Positions 45,152 through 53,873 of a stretch of DNA of 64,000 bases are shown one piece after another. Where the stretch lies: contig NZ_CP089211.1 in NCBI RefSeq assembly GCF_021183825.1, positions 3,521,501-3,585,500 of the forward strand, in the 5' to 3' direction. Both the position numbers and the translations under genes were made by a program. The stretch is from Sinomicrobium kalidii (GTDB lineage: Bacteria; Bacteroidota; Bacteroidia; Flavobacteriales; Flavobacteriaceae). Positions within the stretch are counted from its first letter, which is position 1, and every line of letters starts with the position of its first letter. Below the pieces are notes generated by a model that was not told the DNA's origin, did no database searches, and saw only the letters and a program-made list of their open reading frames with translations.

Positions 45152-46780
45152 ATGAAAACTGCAAAACTATATATACTTGTCCTGTTATTGCTCGTTGCAC
45201 TGGCAGGATGTACCGAGCTTAAAGACGATAATTTCGACACCGTAATAAGTGACGAATTTAATGCATCCGAAGACGATGTAAACTCCCTCATTGCTTCTGC
45301 CTACATCCCTTGGAGAGAATTGTTCAACAAATGGCAGAGTTATTTCTGGGCCCAGGAAATCTGTGCAGATCAACTCGTTATCCCGAAACGTCCCTGGGGG
45401 TGGGTTGATGACGGGGGATACCGGAGGTTCCACACCCATCGCTGGACGCCGGAAGATGCCATTATAGCCTCCTGCTGGCAGAGGGCCTATAAAGGAATAA
45501 CCACTTGCAACAGGGTCATATACCAGATAGAGAACGACCTTGTGCCTATCGGGGAATTCAAGGAAAGTGCCCTTGCAGAGCTCCGAGTGCTCAGGGCTAC
45601 CTATTACTGGGTGTTATGCGATATGTACGGCAATGTTCCCATAGTAACCGATTTTGACGTTCCGGACGACTTTTTGCCGGAACAGAATACCCGGAAAGAA
45701 GTTTTTGATTTCATAGTTCAGGAACTTGAGGATAATGTGGGGATGATAAGAGAAGACAATATCCAGCTTCCCTCCACCAGGGTACACCGATGGGTGGCGC
45801 GTACACTTTTGGCCAAAATGTACCTGAATGCTGAAGTCTATACAGGAACTCCCATGTGGAACGAATGTATAGAACAATGCAATGCTATTATGGAATCCGG
45901 TCTTTACAGTCTTGAAGTGTCACAGAAGAGTGTATTTATTACAGATAACTGGCAGTCCACGGAAATTATCTGGGCTTTTATTTATGATGATAATTTCCTT
46001 GTCCAGTACTGGGATGATTGGAATGCCTTTGACCATCATATGCAAACCTTACCCCAGGAAATGCAGAGAACCTATAATTTACAGAATTCCCCCTGGGGCG
46101 GTATATGTGCCATACCTCAATATATTGACACATATGACCCTGATGATGTCCGGTACAGGGAGAACTGGATAAAAGGGATGCAGTTTGCTGCCAACGGGGA
46201 TACGTTAATTGTACAGAACGGGGAACAAAAGGGACAAGTGCTCAATCTGGTCAATGAACTTCCGGCGATAGACACTACGGAAGCGAATCACGGTTTGCGG
46301 CTCGGTAAATTCGAATATGCCATGGGAGCTGCTTCCATTCTGAACAATGCATTTCCGTTCTTCCGCTATGCCGATGTATTGATGATGAAGGCCGAATGCC
46401 TGCTCCGTACAGGTCGTGCCGATGAAGCCGCAGCATTGGTTACGAGGGTCAGGGCACGGAGCTTCAGGGATAATCCCGAAAAAGCTGAAGTTACCGCAGC
46501 TGAACTCATGCAGGGCAGTTCATATGATTACGGACACAGAGATGTGCATCAATCCACCAGTGAGGGAGGAGCAGATATCCAATACGGACGCTTTCTTGAC
46601 GAACTGGGCTATGAGTTTTTTGAAGAAGCCCGCCGCCGTCAGGACATGATACGTTTTGGAGTGTTCACTACAAAATCCTGGTTTTCACATGATGCAAGCG
46701 ATAGCTACAGGACACTGTTTCCCATTCCGCAGGTCGAGATCAATAAAAACGGCAATCTGGAACAGAATTCCGGGTATTAA
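45152..46780 (+). CDS. SusD/RagB-family nutrient-binding lipoprotein (first locus)
   Basis: A 542-residue surface lipoprotein with signal peptide and lipobox LVALAGC (Cys20) and the helical, TPR-containing SusD fold: early YIPWRELFNKWQSYFWAQE, the middle AELRVLRATYYWVLCDMYGNVPIVTDF block and the C-terminal ADVLMMKAECLLRTGRADEA and FLDELGYEFFEEARRRQDMIRFG blocks typical of RagB/SusD. It caps the SusC transporter encoded just upstream (103-base gap) and captures the glycan. The gene ends where the next reading frame begins, so the three genes form one operon. Confidence 0.95.
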   Translation: MKTAKLYILVLLLLVALAGCTELKDDNFDTVISDEFNASEDDVNSLIASAYIPWRELFNKWQSYFWAQEICADQLVIPKRPWGWVDDGGYRRFHTHRWTPEDAIIASCWQRAYKGITTCNRVIYQIENDLVPIGEFKESALAELRVLRATYYWVLCDMYGNVPIVTDFDVPDDFLPEQNTRKEVFDFIVQELEDNVGMIREDNIQLPSTRVHRWVARTLLAKMYLNAEVYTGTPMWNECIEQCNAIMESGLYSLEVSQKSVFITDNWQSTEIIWAFIYDDNFLVQYWDDWNAFDHHMQTLPQEMQRTYNLQNSPWGGICAIPQYIDTYDPDDVRYRENWIKGMQFAANGDTLIVQNGEQKGQVLNLVNELPAIDTTEANHGLRLGKFEYAMGAASILNNAFPFFRYADVLMMKAECLLRTGRADEAAALVTRVRARSFRDNPEKAEVTAAELMQGSSYDYGHRDVHQSTSEGGADIQYGRFLDELGYEFFEEARRRQDMIRFGVFTTKSWFSHDASDSYRTLFPIPQVEINKNGNLEQNSGY

Positions 46781-46866
46781 TGTGGCGATGCAGCACAACA
46801 AAGTGGTCTTATAGAAGCAATATGTCTGAAGAATTTTTATGTTGTCATATTACAAAAAACAAATTC

Positions 46867-49245
46867 ATGAAGAAATTAAAATACGGTTTTTTGTTCCTGG
46901 TTTTACTCTTTTTTCGGCCGGGACAAGGTCAGTCTTTAGAAAGTTTCCCTCTTTCCGCGGTCAAACTGTCGGAAAGTCCGTTCTACCGGGCACAGCAAAC
47001 GGATATGAAGTACATCCTCGAACTGGAGCCCGACAGGCTACTGGCGCCGTTTGTAATTGATGCAGGGCTGGAGCCCGAGGCAAAACGGTACGGGAACTGG
47101 GAAAATACCGGCCTGGACGGTCATATAGGCGGACATTACCTGTCTGCCCTGGCCATGATGTATGCAGCTACAGGGAATAGTGAATTGCGGGACAGGCTGA
47201 ATTATATGACAGATGTCCTGGATGAATGCCAGCAGGCCAATGGCAACGGGTATATTGGCGGTATTCCCGGCGGACAGGAAATGTGGAAGGAAATAGCCAA
47301 AGGCAAGATCGAAGCGGGAAATTTTTCATTGAACGGTAAATGGGTGCCGTTATATAATATTCATAAACTTTTTGCAGGCCTTCGGGATGCTTATACCATT
47401 GCCGGTAATAAAAAAGCACGGGAATTATTGGTAAAACTTTCCGATTGGCTGGTAAACACCACGTCAAAACTTTCCGACGAACAAATACAGGAGCTGTTGG
47501 TCAGTGAACACGGGGGGATGAACGAAGTCCTGGCAGATGTAGCAGCCATCACCGGGGATAAAAAGTATCTCACCCTCGCTGAAAAATTTTCACACCGGAA
47601 AATACTGGACCCCTTGCTGCATCAAAAAGATCAGCTTACCGGGTTGCATGCCAATACACAAATCCCCAAGGTCATAGGTTTTGAACGCATTGCCGAACTG
47701 GACAATAACGACCGGTGGGCCAAAGCATCCGGTTTTTTCTGGAACACCGTAGTGGAAAACCGTACGGTTTCCGTCGGGGGTAATAGCGTGAGGGAGCATT
47801 TCCATCCCACAGGTGATTTTTCATCCATGATAGAATCGGTCCAGGGACCTGAAACCTGCAATACCTACAATATGCTTCGGCTCACCAAAATGTTGTTTTT
47901 AGCCAGTCCGGAGGGTAAGTACATGGATTATTTTGAAAGAGCACTGTACAATCACATTCTTTCCTCCCAGAACCCCGAAGGCGGTTTTGTATATTTTACG
48001 CCCATGCGTCCCAGGCATTACCGGGTGTATTCGCAACCGGAACAAGGATTTTGGTGCTGTGTGGGGTCGGGCCTCGAAAACCACGGAAAATACGGCGAGC
48101 TGATCTACGCCCATAACGATACGGACATCTATGTAAACCTCTTTATAGCTTCTTCCCTGAACTGGGAAAAAAAAGGGATTGTCCTCACCCAGGAGACCGG
48201 ATTCCCGTATGAAGAAGAATCCCGGATCAAACTAAATACAGAAAAACCTTCCCGTTTTAAATTGTATGTTCGTCGCCCCGCCTGGGTAAAGCAGAACGAT
48301 TTTAAAATAGAAGTAAACGGTAAAGAACAGCATTTACTTTCCGGTCCTTCTGGTTATATGGCAATAGACCGAACCTGGCAGGATGGGGACAACATAGCTG
48401 TAAAACTGCCCATGCACACTGTTGCGGAATACCTGGAAGCTGAAAAAACCGGTACCTCACGCTGGGTTTCTTTTGTACACGGGCCCATAGTTCTCGCTGC
48501 AATTACCGATACTACCGACCTGGATGGGTTGTTTGCCGACGACAGCAGGATGGGGCACGTGGCCAACGGTGAACTTTATCCCATAGATGAAGCGCCACTG
48601 GTGGTCTCGGAAAAGAAGGAAGACCCTGCCGTAAAAGTGAATCCTCTTAAAGAAAACCCTATGACTTTTACTGCTCCGAATCTGATCTATCCGGACAAAT
48701 ACAAAAACCTTAAACTCGTTCCCTTTTTTACGGTGCATAACGCCCGTTACATGATCTACTGGCCTTTGGTGGAAAAAGACAATCTGAACCAAAAACTGGA
48801 TACCATCCGCAAAAAAGAGAAAAAACGCCTTGCACTGAAAACCCGGACTGTCGACCAGGTAGCTACCGGAGAACAACAGCCCGAAACGGAACACAATTTT
48901 AAAGGTGAAAAGACCAATACGGGCATAAACAAGGGCCATTTCTGGAGAGATTCGAGGGCATGGTTCAGTTATGAGCTCAACAATGCAAAAGGGGAGGGGA
49001 AAGTGTTACGCATTACCTATTCCGGAGAAGATAAAGACCGTAGCTTTGATATTCTGGTCAACGATGTCCTGTTGGCTGAAGTAAAACCGGACGGCACAAA
49101 AGGCAATAAATTATATGATGTGGATTACAAGCTTACGGATGAGATGCTGGAAAAAACAAAAGGCAATTATATAACGGTAAAATTTGTTGCCCGTAAAAAT
49201 TCAGTAGCCGGCGGAATATACCATATTCGTCTTTTAAAAGATTAA
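46867..49245 (+). CDS. GH127-type beta-L-arabinofuranosidase
   Basis: A 792-residue secreted glycosidase with signal peptide MKKLKYGFLFLVLLFF to GQGQ; the frame is open upstream to 46780 but without a signal. The family (DUF1680, GH127) hydrolyses beta-L-arabinofuranosides with a zinc-bound cysteine nucleophile. The expected residues are present: Glu329 and Cys331 in GPETCNTYN, and Cys397-Cys398 in GFWCCVGSG, equivalent to Glu338, Cys340, Cys417 and Cys418 of the characterised Bifidobacterium enzyme HypBA1. The N-terminal all-helical barrel (HIGGHYLSALAMMYAATG) and beta-sandwich C-terminus agree with the family. Co-transcribed with the SusC/SusD pair, it probably trims imported plant or algal arabinosides. 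Related families GH142 or GH146 are less likely alternatives. Confidence 0.88.
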   Translation: MKKLKYGFLFLVLLFFRPGQGQSLESFPLSAVKLSESPFYRAQQTDMKYILELEPDRLLAPFVIDAGLEPEAKRYGNWENTGLDGHIGGHYLSALAMMYAATGNSELRDRLNYMTDVLDECQQANGNGYIGGIPGGQEMWKEIAKGKIEAGNFSLNGKWVPLYNIHKLFAGLRDAYTIAGNKKARELLVKLSDWLVNTTSKLSDEQIQELLVSEHGGMNEVLADVAAITGDKKYLTLAEKFSHRKILDPLLHQKDQLTGLHANTQIPKVIGFERIAELDNNDRWAKASGFFWNTVVENRTVSVGGNSVREHFHPTGDFSSMIESVQGPETCNTYNMLRLTKMLFLASPEGKYMDYFERALYNHILSSQNPEGGFVYFTPMRPRHYRVYSQPEQGFWCCVGSGLENHGKYGELIYAHNDTDIYVNLFIASSLNWEKKGIVLTQETGFPYEEESRIKLNTEKPSRFKLYVRRPAWVKQNDFKIEVNGKEQHLLSGPSGYMAIDRTWQDGDNIAVKLPMHTVAEYLEAEKTGTSRWVSFVHGPIVLAAITDTTDLDGLFADDSRMGHVANGELYPIDEAPLVVSEKKEDPAVKVNPLKENPMTFTAPNLIYPDKYKNLKLVPFFTVHNARYMIYWPLVEKDNLNQKLDTIRKKEKKRLALKTRTVDQVATGEQQPETEHNFKGEKTNTGINKGHFWRDSRAWFSYELNNAKGEGKVLRITYSGEDKDRSFDILVNDVLLAEVKPDGTKGNKLYDVDYKLTDEMLEKTKGNYITVKFVARKNSVAGGIYHIRLLKD

Positions 49246-49369
49246 CCTCCTCCCATCCAAAACCAAATATAAGGTTATACGTACTCAAAAACACCAAATT
49301 TTGATATACAGAATAATGGATGATATATAAAATAATGAATTTTTAAAAATGATCTCAATCTTGTTAAAT

Positions 49370-49438
49370 ATTGGTTTTCTTTGAGATTCAGGTCTTTAAT
49401 TAACAAAAAAGGGTAATTATGTATATTTGTGTGTTGTG
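49370..49438 (+). promoter_or_regulatory. Promoter module, copy 1 (shared with 53741-53809)
   Basis: This 69-base block aligns without gaps to 53741-53809, differing at roughly a fifth to a quarter of positions. Common parts include TTCAGG, TAAC and the -7 box (TATATTTG, 49422-49429) followed by TGTGTG. It stands about 290 bases upstream of the NTF2-like gene. The rest of the 49246-49717 gap holds the CTACAGGA hairpin and two boundary-like motifs. Confidence 0.6.
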
Positions 49439-49489
49439 CGCAAGCCTGAAACAAAATAAAAAAGATTACAATAATACTGATTATGGCTA

Positions 49490-49511
49490 CTACAGGACTC
49501 TTTTCCTGTAG
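49490..49511. repeat. Short inverted repeat CTACAGGA/TCCTGTAG
   Basis: CTACAGGA (49490-49497) and TCCTGTAG (49504-49511) form an 8-bp stem with a 6-base loop. The same 8-mer pair occurs again at 53685-53692 and 53723-53730, also beside a promoter module. Confidence 0.65.
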
Positions 49512-49717
49512 ACAAGGCAGTAAATCAAGGCTGGATACAGTTGATACAGAAACAAACGTCGGCTATAATAAATTGGGGATAGAGTGCTGTTATTAATGTA
49601 ATTACATTAAATGAACTAATCGCTGATCGGAAAGAAAAGTGTCCTGAATTCCCGCACTTGCTATAGCCGGGAATCGTTGGCAACAAGCTGAGAAAAACAA
49701 CACAAACTGAATTTAAT

Positions 49718-50098
49718 ATGACTAAAATCACCGTAAAAACTGATTGTGGAAATGCTCCGAAAAGAGAATTTTTAAAAGAGTTTAACATAGCATTTGCTAA
49801 GGAGAATATAGGATTTTTGACCGAAAGTGTAACAGATGATATCGTTTGGAACATTGTTGGCGACAAAAAAATTGCGGGGAAGAAGAATTTTACAGATGAA
49901 TTGGAGAAAATGAAAACCGAAAAGGCGGCAGAATTAATACTCGACCAAATCTTATCGCACGGAAAAGAAGGCGCCGCAAACGGAGTAATGAAAATGCAGA
50001 ATGGAAAAAAATATGCGTTTTCGGACTTTTACGAATTTAATAGTGCAAAAGGCGCAAAATTAAAGTCAATAACCTCCTACGTAATTGAAATACAATAA
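49718..50098 (+). CDS. NTF2/SnoaL-like domain protein
   Basis: A 126-residue protein of the cone-shaped NTF2-like fold: an N-terminal helix pair (KREFLKEFNIAFAKENIGFLTESV), then DDIVWNIVGDKKIAGKKNFTDEL, then beta-strands ending in YAFSDFYEFNSAKGAKLKSITSYVIEI. Such proteins are often small isomerases, hydrolases or binding proteins; no catalytic residue can be assigned. It is transcribed alone, with a boundary-like motif (CGTTGGCAACAAGCTGAG, from 49675) 22 bases upstream of the ATG and an intrinsic terminator right behind it. Composition is AT-richer than the flanking PUL genes, consistent with an accessory origin. Confidence 0.75.
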   Translation: MTKITVKTDCGNAPKREFLKEFNIAFAKENIGFLTESVTDDIVWNIVGDKKIAGKKNFTDELEKMKTEKAAELILDQILSHGKEGAANGVMKMQNGKKYAFSDFYEFNSAKGAKLKSITSYVIEIQ

Positions 50099-50174
50099 AT
50101 CACATGGTTTAGATTGCCCCGATAATCGCTGTTAATGATGTAGATGGCAGGCCACACTAAGTAAACGCAATAAC

Positions 50175-50208
50175 GGCGGAATTTTCGGTAGAAAATTCAC
50201 GCCTTTTT
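50175..50208 (+). terminator. Intrinsic terminator after the NTF2-like gene
   Basis: GGCG-GAATTTTC (50175-50186) pairs with GAAAATTC-A-CGCC (50191-50203), with a 4-base loop and one bulged A, followed by TTTTT (50204-50208). Confidence 0.8.
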
Positions 50209-50220
50209 ATTAACTTGGTT

Positions 50221-50262
50221 GTGTTAGCGGAAAATACGCGAGTATTTCCCCGTTACTGACAC
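50221..50262. repeat. Long imperfect hairpin between accessory genes
   Basis: GTGT-TAGCGG (50221-50230) pairs with CCGTTA and ACAC (50250-50262, with small bulges) around an inner 6-bp stem AAATAC/GTATTT with a GCGA loop. No T-run follows, so it is not a simple terminator. It resembles imperfect folded recombination-type sites, but the likeness is structural only. Confidence 0.55.
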
Positions 50263-50296
50263 TTACACAAAACCTTGGCATTCAAATAGAATAATA

Positions 50297-51562
50297 ATGA
50301 AATTCAAATACATTTTTCTGATTCTGATATTAACACACTGTCTTAGTTTGTCAGGTCAGGAACAAAATTCATTGCAGCAACTAAGAGCATCAATTCCCTT
50401 GAGTTATGCACAACAGGATAGTATTTATTCAGAGATTTTAGACGAAAGCCGAAAAATCAATATATATCTGCCTGAAAGTTTCCATGAAGCCTCGGAAGAG
50501 CATCAATATCCGGTGCTTGTGCTACTTGAAGATGAATTCTTTTACATGACCTCTGGTGTGGTAAAACATTTGAGTTCGGTAGAACGAATGCCCGAAACTA
50601 TTGTCGTCAGTATCTTGGATATGTCTTATATTCCTACTGTCTATACAAATGGAAGCACCTTTTGGCCAGCAGAGAAATTATCGGACGAAAACCCGGGTCC
50701 TTTTACCAAACATCTAAAGGAAGAACTTTTCCCGTATCTTGAATCGAATTATCGTGCAAACGATTTTAGAATGATCATAGGATTATCATGGACATCCGTC
50801 TACGCCCTTCACACTTTTGTAAAAGAACCGGGATTGTTTGATGCCCATATTGCTGTTGCTGCGGGAGATATTTTAGGTATGGGATATGATGCAGGTGAAC
50901 GTTTTATTGATTTGATTGCCGGTGAAGTGAAGAATCATCCGGGCAGAAAAAACTACCTGTATATAACGTCATCAGATGGTGATGGCGGAGGAAATTCCCC
51001 GGAAATTGGAGAGCACCTTGTCGAACTGGATAGAATTCTTTCACCCCTTGAATCGGAAAATTTTCAATATGTCTCAAAACTATTCCCTAACGAGGGGCAC
51101 TACGATGTAGCACTTCCGGCGTTGATTGAGGCTCTGGGTATGATTTTCCCAAAAGAGGAATGGTTTGCCAGGTATCGAGACATGGTAAATAAACCCGGAA
51201 ATGCAATTGATAATATTGATAAATACTATGAACGGTTATCAAAAAAATACGGCTTCCGGATTTTACCAAGAGCAGAACGATGGAATAGTGTAAATAGGCT
51301 AAGCTGGATTGGTCCTTACCTAATAAGACAAGGAAGGGTAGCTGAAGGTATAGAAATTATAGAAAGATGGGTCGAACTACGGCCCAACTCGCCCCTTGCA
51401 CTTAATGAACTTGCAAAAGCATACGAGAACAGTAATCGGATTGAAAAAGCTATTGTGACGTTGTCAAAGGCATATGAGCTTTCTTGTCAGCTGAAATTGC
51501 CGGGTTCGGAACAATACCTGAATCACTTGGAAAAACTAAAAACGAATGCGAACAAACAATAA
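50297..51562 (+). CDS. Secreted esterase with TPR-like C-terminus
   Basis: A 421-residue protein with a signal peptide (MKFKYIFLILILTHCLSLS). The alpha/beta-hydrolase domain resembles the putative-esterase (esterase D/IroE-like) family: YSEILDESRKINIYLPESF, VLVLLEDEFFY and a nucleophile region MIIGLSWTSVYALHTF with Ser in GLSWTS, plus GHYDVALP with a likely catalytic His. The last 80 residues are helical repeats of TPR type (EGIEIIERWVELRPNSPLALNELAKAYEN). Such proteins hydrolyse esters of sugars or siderophores; substrate unknown. The gene is AT-rich, has no operon partner and is part of the cassette-like island. Confidence 0.85.
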   Translation: MKFKYIFLILILTHCLSLSGQEQNSLQQLRASIPLSYAQQDSIYSEILDESRKINIYLPESFHEASEEHQYPVLVLLEDEFFYMTSGVVKHLSSVERMPETIVVSILDMSYIPTVYTNGSTFWPAEKLSDENPGPFTKHLKEELFPYLESNYRANDFRMIIGLSWTSVYALHTFVKEPGLFDAHIAVAAGDILGMGYDAGERFIDLIAGEVKNHPGRKNYLYITSSDGDGGGNSPEIGEHLVELDRILSPLESENFQYVSKLFPNEGHYDVALPALIEALGMIFPKEEWFARYRDMVNKPGNAIDNIDKYYERLSKKYGFRILPRAERWNSVNRLSWIGPYLIRQGRVAEGIEIIERWVELRPNSPLALNELAKAYENSNRIEKAIVTLSKAYELSCQLKLPGSEQYLNHLEKLKTNANKQ

Positions 51563-51646
51563 GCAAACTAAGCCGTGAATAGTTTTTGATGCGAGATAAT
51601 AACTTCGGATGCAAAAAGAACCGGTATACTCACATGAGCCTATCTG

Positions 51647-51660
51647 GTTGTGGGCAACTT
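51647..51660. repeat. Boundary-like motif before the S51 peptidase gene
   Basis: GTTGTGGGCAACTT, a variant of the recurrent motif CGTTGTGCxCAAGC, 41 bases before the ATG at 51702. See the entry at 52481. Confidence 0.4.
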
Positions 51661-51701
51661 AGAGATAAATTTATCAATCAGGACAATGATATTAAAATAA
51701 A

Positions 51702-52385
51702 ATGAAACTTCTTCTCACTTCGGCAGGCATAAGCAATACGAGCATACGCAATGCGCTCGTTGACCTCTTAAATAAACCGATTACTGAGGCAAATGCTCTT
51801 TTTATACCCACCGCAATACACGCAATAGCCGGAGGTACTGACATAGCAAGAAAGGTGATTTGCGGAACACTGGGGGACCCTTTCTGCGAGTTGGGCTGGA
51901 AATCGTTGGGAGTGCTGGAACTGACTGCGCTGCCCAGCATTAAAAAAGAACTCTGGATCCCGACACTCCGGAAAACCGATGCTTTACTGGTTGGAGGCGG
52001 TGACTGCCAATATCTGTGCTACTGGATGCAGCAGTCCGGATTGGCAGAACTCTTGCCATCGCTGCTCCTCAATACGGTCTACGTGGGGCTGAGTGCCGGG
52101 AGCATGATTATGACCCGCTTTGGAACGACCTATGGCAACCATACACTGCCAGGGGAAAGTGATAAATCTCTGGGAATTGTTGATTTTGCCCTGCACCCTC
52201 ATCTGGACCACGAATGGTTTCCGGAAAATTCTTTGGCAAATTTAGAAAAGCTGGCTACTACGATACCCGTGCCGTCTTATGCGATTGACGATAATACCGC
52301 TATCAAAGTGACTGACGGAAACATCGAAGTTATCTCCGAGGGACAGTGGAAGCTATTTACTCCGGATAAAACAACGAACGGTTAA
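51702..52385 (+). CDS. Peptidase S51 family protein (dipeptidase E-like)
   Basis: A 227-residue cytoplasmic serine peptidase of family S51. It shows the class-I-amidotransferase-like fold: LLLTSAGISNTSIRNALVDLL at the start, TDALLVGGGDCQYLCYWM, and the nucleophile elbow VGLSAGSMIM with Ser131; the downstream DFALHPHLDHEWFP supplies a His. Peptidase E cleaves Asp-X dipeptides, while other members act on cyanophycin; the exact activity is not predictable. It stands alone in the accessory island, flanked by boundary-like motifs on both sides. Confidence 0.88.
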   Translation: MKLLLTSAGISNTSIRNALVDLLNKPITEANALFIPTAIHAIAGGTDIARKVICGTLGDPFCELGWKSLGVLELTALPSIKKELWIPTLRKTDALLVGGGDCQYLCYWMQQSGLAELLPSLLLNTVYVGLSAGSMIMTRFGTTYGNHTLPGESDKSLGIVDFALHPHLDHEWFPENSLANLEKLATTIPVPSYAIDDNTAIKVTDGNIEVISEGQWKLFTPDKTTNG

Positions 52386-52480
52386 TACACGCTATAGCTA
52401 ATACGGGTTGTAGTGGGGCGTTGAGGTTTGTGCAACTTGATAGAGAGAAGTTCCGAAACCCACATGCCCACAGTGTCAAA

Positions 52481-52501
52481 CGTTGTGCACAAGGCTCAAA
52501 A
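52481..52501. repeat. Recurrent boundary-like motif CGTTGTGC-CAAGC (family entry)
   Basis: The block CGTTGTGCACAAGGCTCAA here has relatives at 49433-49452 (GTTGTGCGCAAGCCTGAAAC), 49675-49695 (CGTTGGCAACAAGCTGAG), 51647-51660 (GTTGTGGGCAACTT), 54666-54687 (CAACGGCCTGCAAGCTGAAA) and 55049-55063 (CGTTGTGCCGAAACC). All lie between genes of the 49.2-55.2 kb island, four of them within 50 bases of a start codon. I have not seen the motif elsewhere in the window. Confidence 0.5.
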
Positions 52502-52536
52502 TAATTTTTGGCTTAAACGTCTAATTCATAGTTTAT

Positions 52537-53541
52537 ATGATCTCAGAAAAATTAGTTATTCTCTCTTTAATCGCATTTAATATAATTACGGCTCAAAAGC
52601 CCGATTTTTCACTAAGTGGAAAAACTTCGGATATTACAGATGGGACTTACCTATATTTAAGAGATCTGGTAAACGGAGGGAATATTGATTCTGCCCTTGT
52701 TCGGAAGAACACATTCAGATTCAATACAGACCTTCCGGAACCTACCTTGTTTGTGATGTTGTTTACAAAAGACCGATCAAAATTTAAAGAATTATGGCTT
52801 GAAGAAAGTACAATGACATTTGATGCTACTGAATGTGATTTTAAAAACGCAAAAGTTACAGGTTCAAAAAATCAAACCATAGCAACAAAATTGAATGAGA
52901 CAGTTTATGCTAATGTCGGGAGCATTCCGGATGATACTTTAAAACAAAAAGAAAAAGATTTCATCAACGATCATTCTGATGCTTTACTAAGTGCATATAT
53001 TCTATATGGTAATCACCGATGGACTCAAAATGAAATTGGTGAATTTTATTCAAAACTATCCGGAGAAGTCCAAACCTCTTCACTTGGAAAGAAGATTGCA
53101 AAAGATTTAGAAAAAGATATTCCGACAATTGGTGAAAAATATACAGACTTCAATCTGACTGACCCTAATGGTAAACCCGAAAATTTATCTGACTCAACAG
53201 GAAAACTTACTTTATTACAATTCTGGTCTTCTTCTTGTGATTTCAGTAGAGAAATGAATAGCATACTAACCGGTATTTATCGTAATTATCACTCTAAAGG
53301 TTTAGAAATTATAAGTGTTTCCGGAGATACAAATAAGGAAGACTGGCTTAACGCCATAAAAGAGGATAAAGCAAATTGGTCGCAATTAAGCAATTTGCAA
53401 GGTTGGAATGGAGAAGTTTTCAGTGCGTATGGCATCCGTTTCACTCCTTCTAATTTTCTAATCGATGAAGAAGGAATAATTGTAGCAAGAAACCTTAGAG
53501 GAAAGGAATTAGAAAGAAAAATTAAAGAATACCTGAAATAA
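52537..53541 (+). CDS. TlpA/DUF4369-type thioredoxin-fold protein with CxxS motif
   Basis: A 334-residue protein with an N-terminal hydrophobic signal segment (LVILSLIAFNIITAQ), a beta-rich DUF4369-like part (about 20-120, FSLSGKTSDITDGTYLYLRD) and a C-terminal thioredoxin-like domain (about 195-334). Where redox-active relatives have FWASWCGPC, this protein has FWSSSCDFS (229-237): only the first cysteine, Cys234, is kept and the second is Ser237. The cis-Pro region is FTPSNFLID. It would therefore not be an ordinary dithiol oxidoreductase but might bind or isomerise thiols. AT-rich; lone gene in the accessory island. Confidence 0.88.
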   Translation: MISEKLVILSLIAFNIITAQKPDFSLSGKTSDITDGTYLYLRDLVNGGNIDSALVRKNTFRFNTDLPEPTLFVMLFTKDRSKFKELWLEESTMTFDATECDFKNAKVTGSKNQTIATKLNETVYANVGSIPDDTLKQKEKDFINDHSDALLSAYILYGNHRWTQNEIGEFYSKLSGEVQTSSLGKKIAKDLEKDIPTIGEKYTDFNLTDPNGKPENLSDSTGKLTLLQFWSSSCDFSREMNSILTGIYRNYHSKGLEIISVSGDTNKEDWLNAIKEDKANWSQLSNLQGWNGEVFSAYGIRFTPSNFLIDEEGIIVARNLRGKELERKIKEYLK

Positions 53542-53684
53542 TAATTTGGATTTTTTCCCGGTTCACAATAATGATTATCCCAAATTAGGAGGCAGCCCTT
53601 CAAAGAAAAGAATTGGCTTCGCCAATAAGTCTGCTTTCCTTCCGCCCGGGTATTCGTTTGAATGCAATGGTAGGGAGTCCGTTG

Positions 53685-53809
53685 CTACAGGACGTTTATA
53701 ACGTCCGTAAAAATAAGCCTAATCCTGTAGCTTAGATATAATTGTTTTTCTCTAAGGTTCAGGCCTTTTACTAACTAAAATGGTTAATTGCGTACATTTG
53801 TGTGTCAGG
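53685..53809 (+). promoter_or_regulatory. Hairpin pair and promoter module, copy 2
   Basis: GCTACAGGA (53684-53692) and TCCTGTAGC (53723-53731) enclose a second perfect hairpin GGACGTT/AACGTCC (53690-53696, 53700-53706). The promoter module 53741-53809 follows, with -7 box TACATTTG at 53793-53800, and aligns to 49370-49438. It would drive the RidA-like gene at 53874. The remainder of the gap 53542-53873 shows no gene. Confidence 0.6.
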
Positions 53810-53873
53810 AACAACTATCCACAGCATTGAATTACATTAACATAAGACCTCTATTAACTTAAATAATTTCCGT

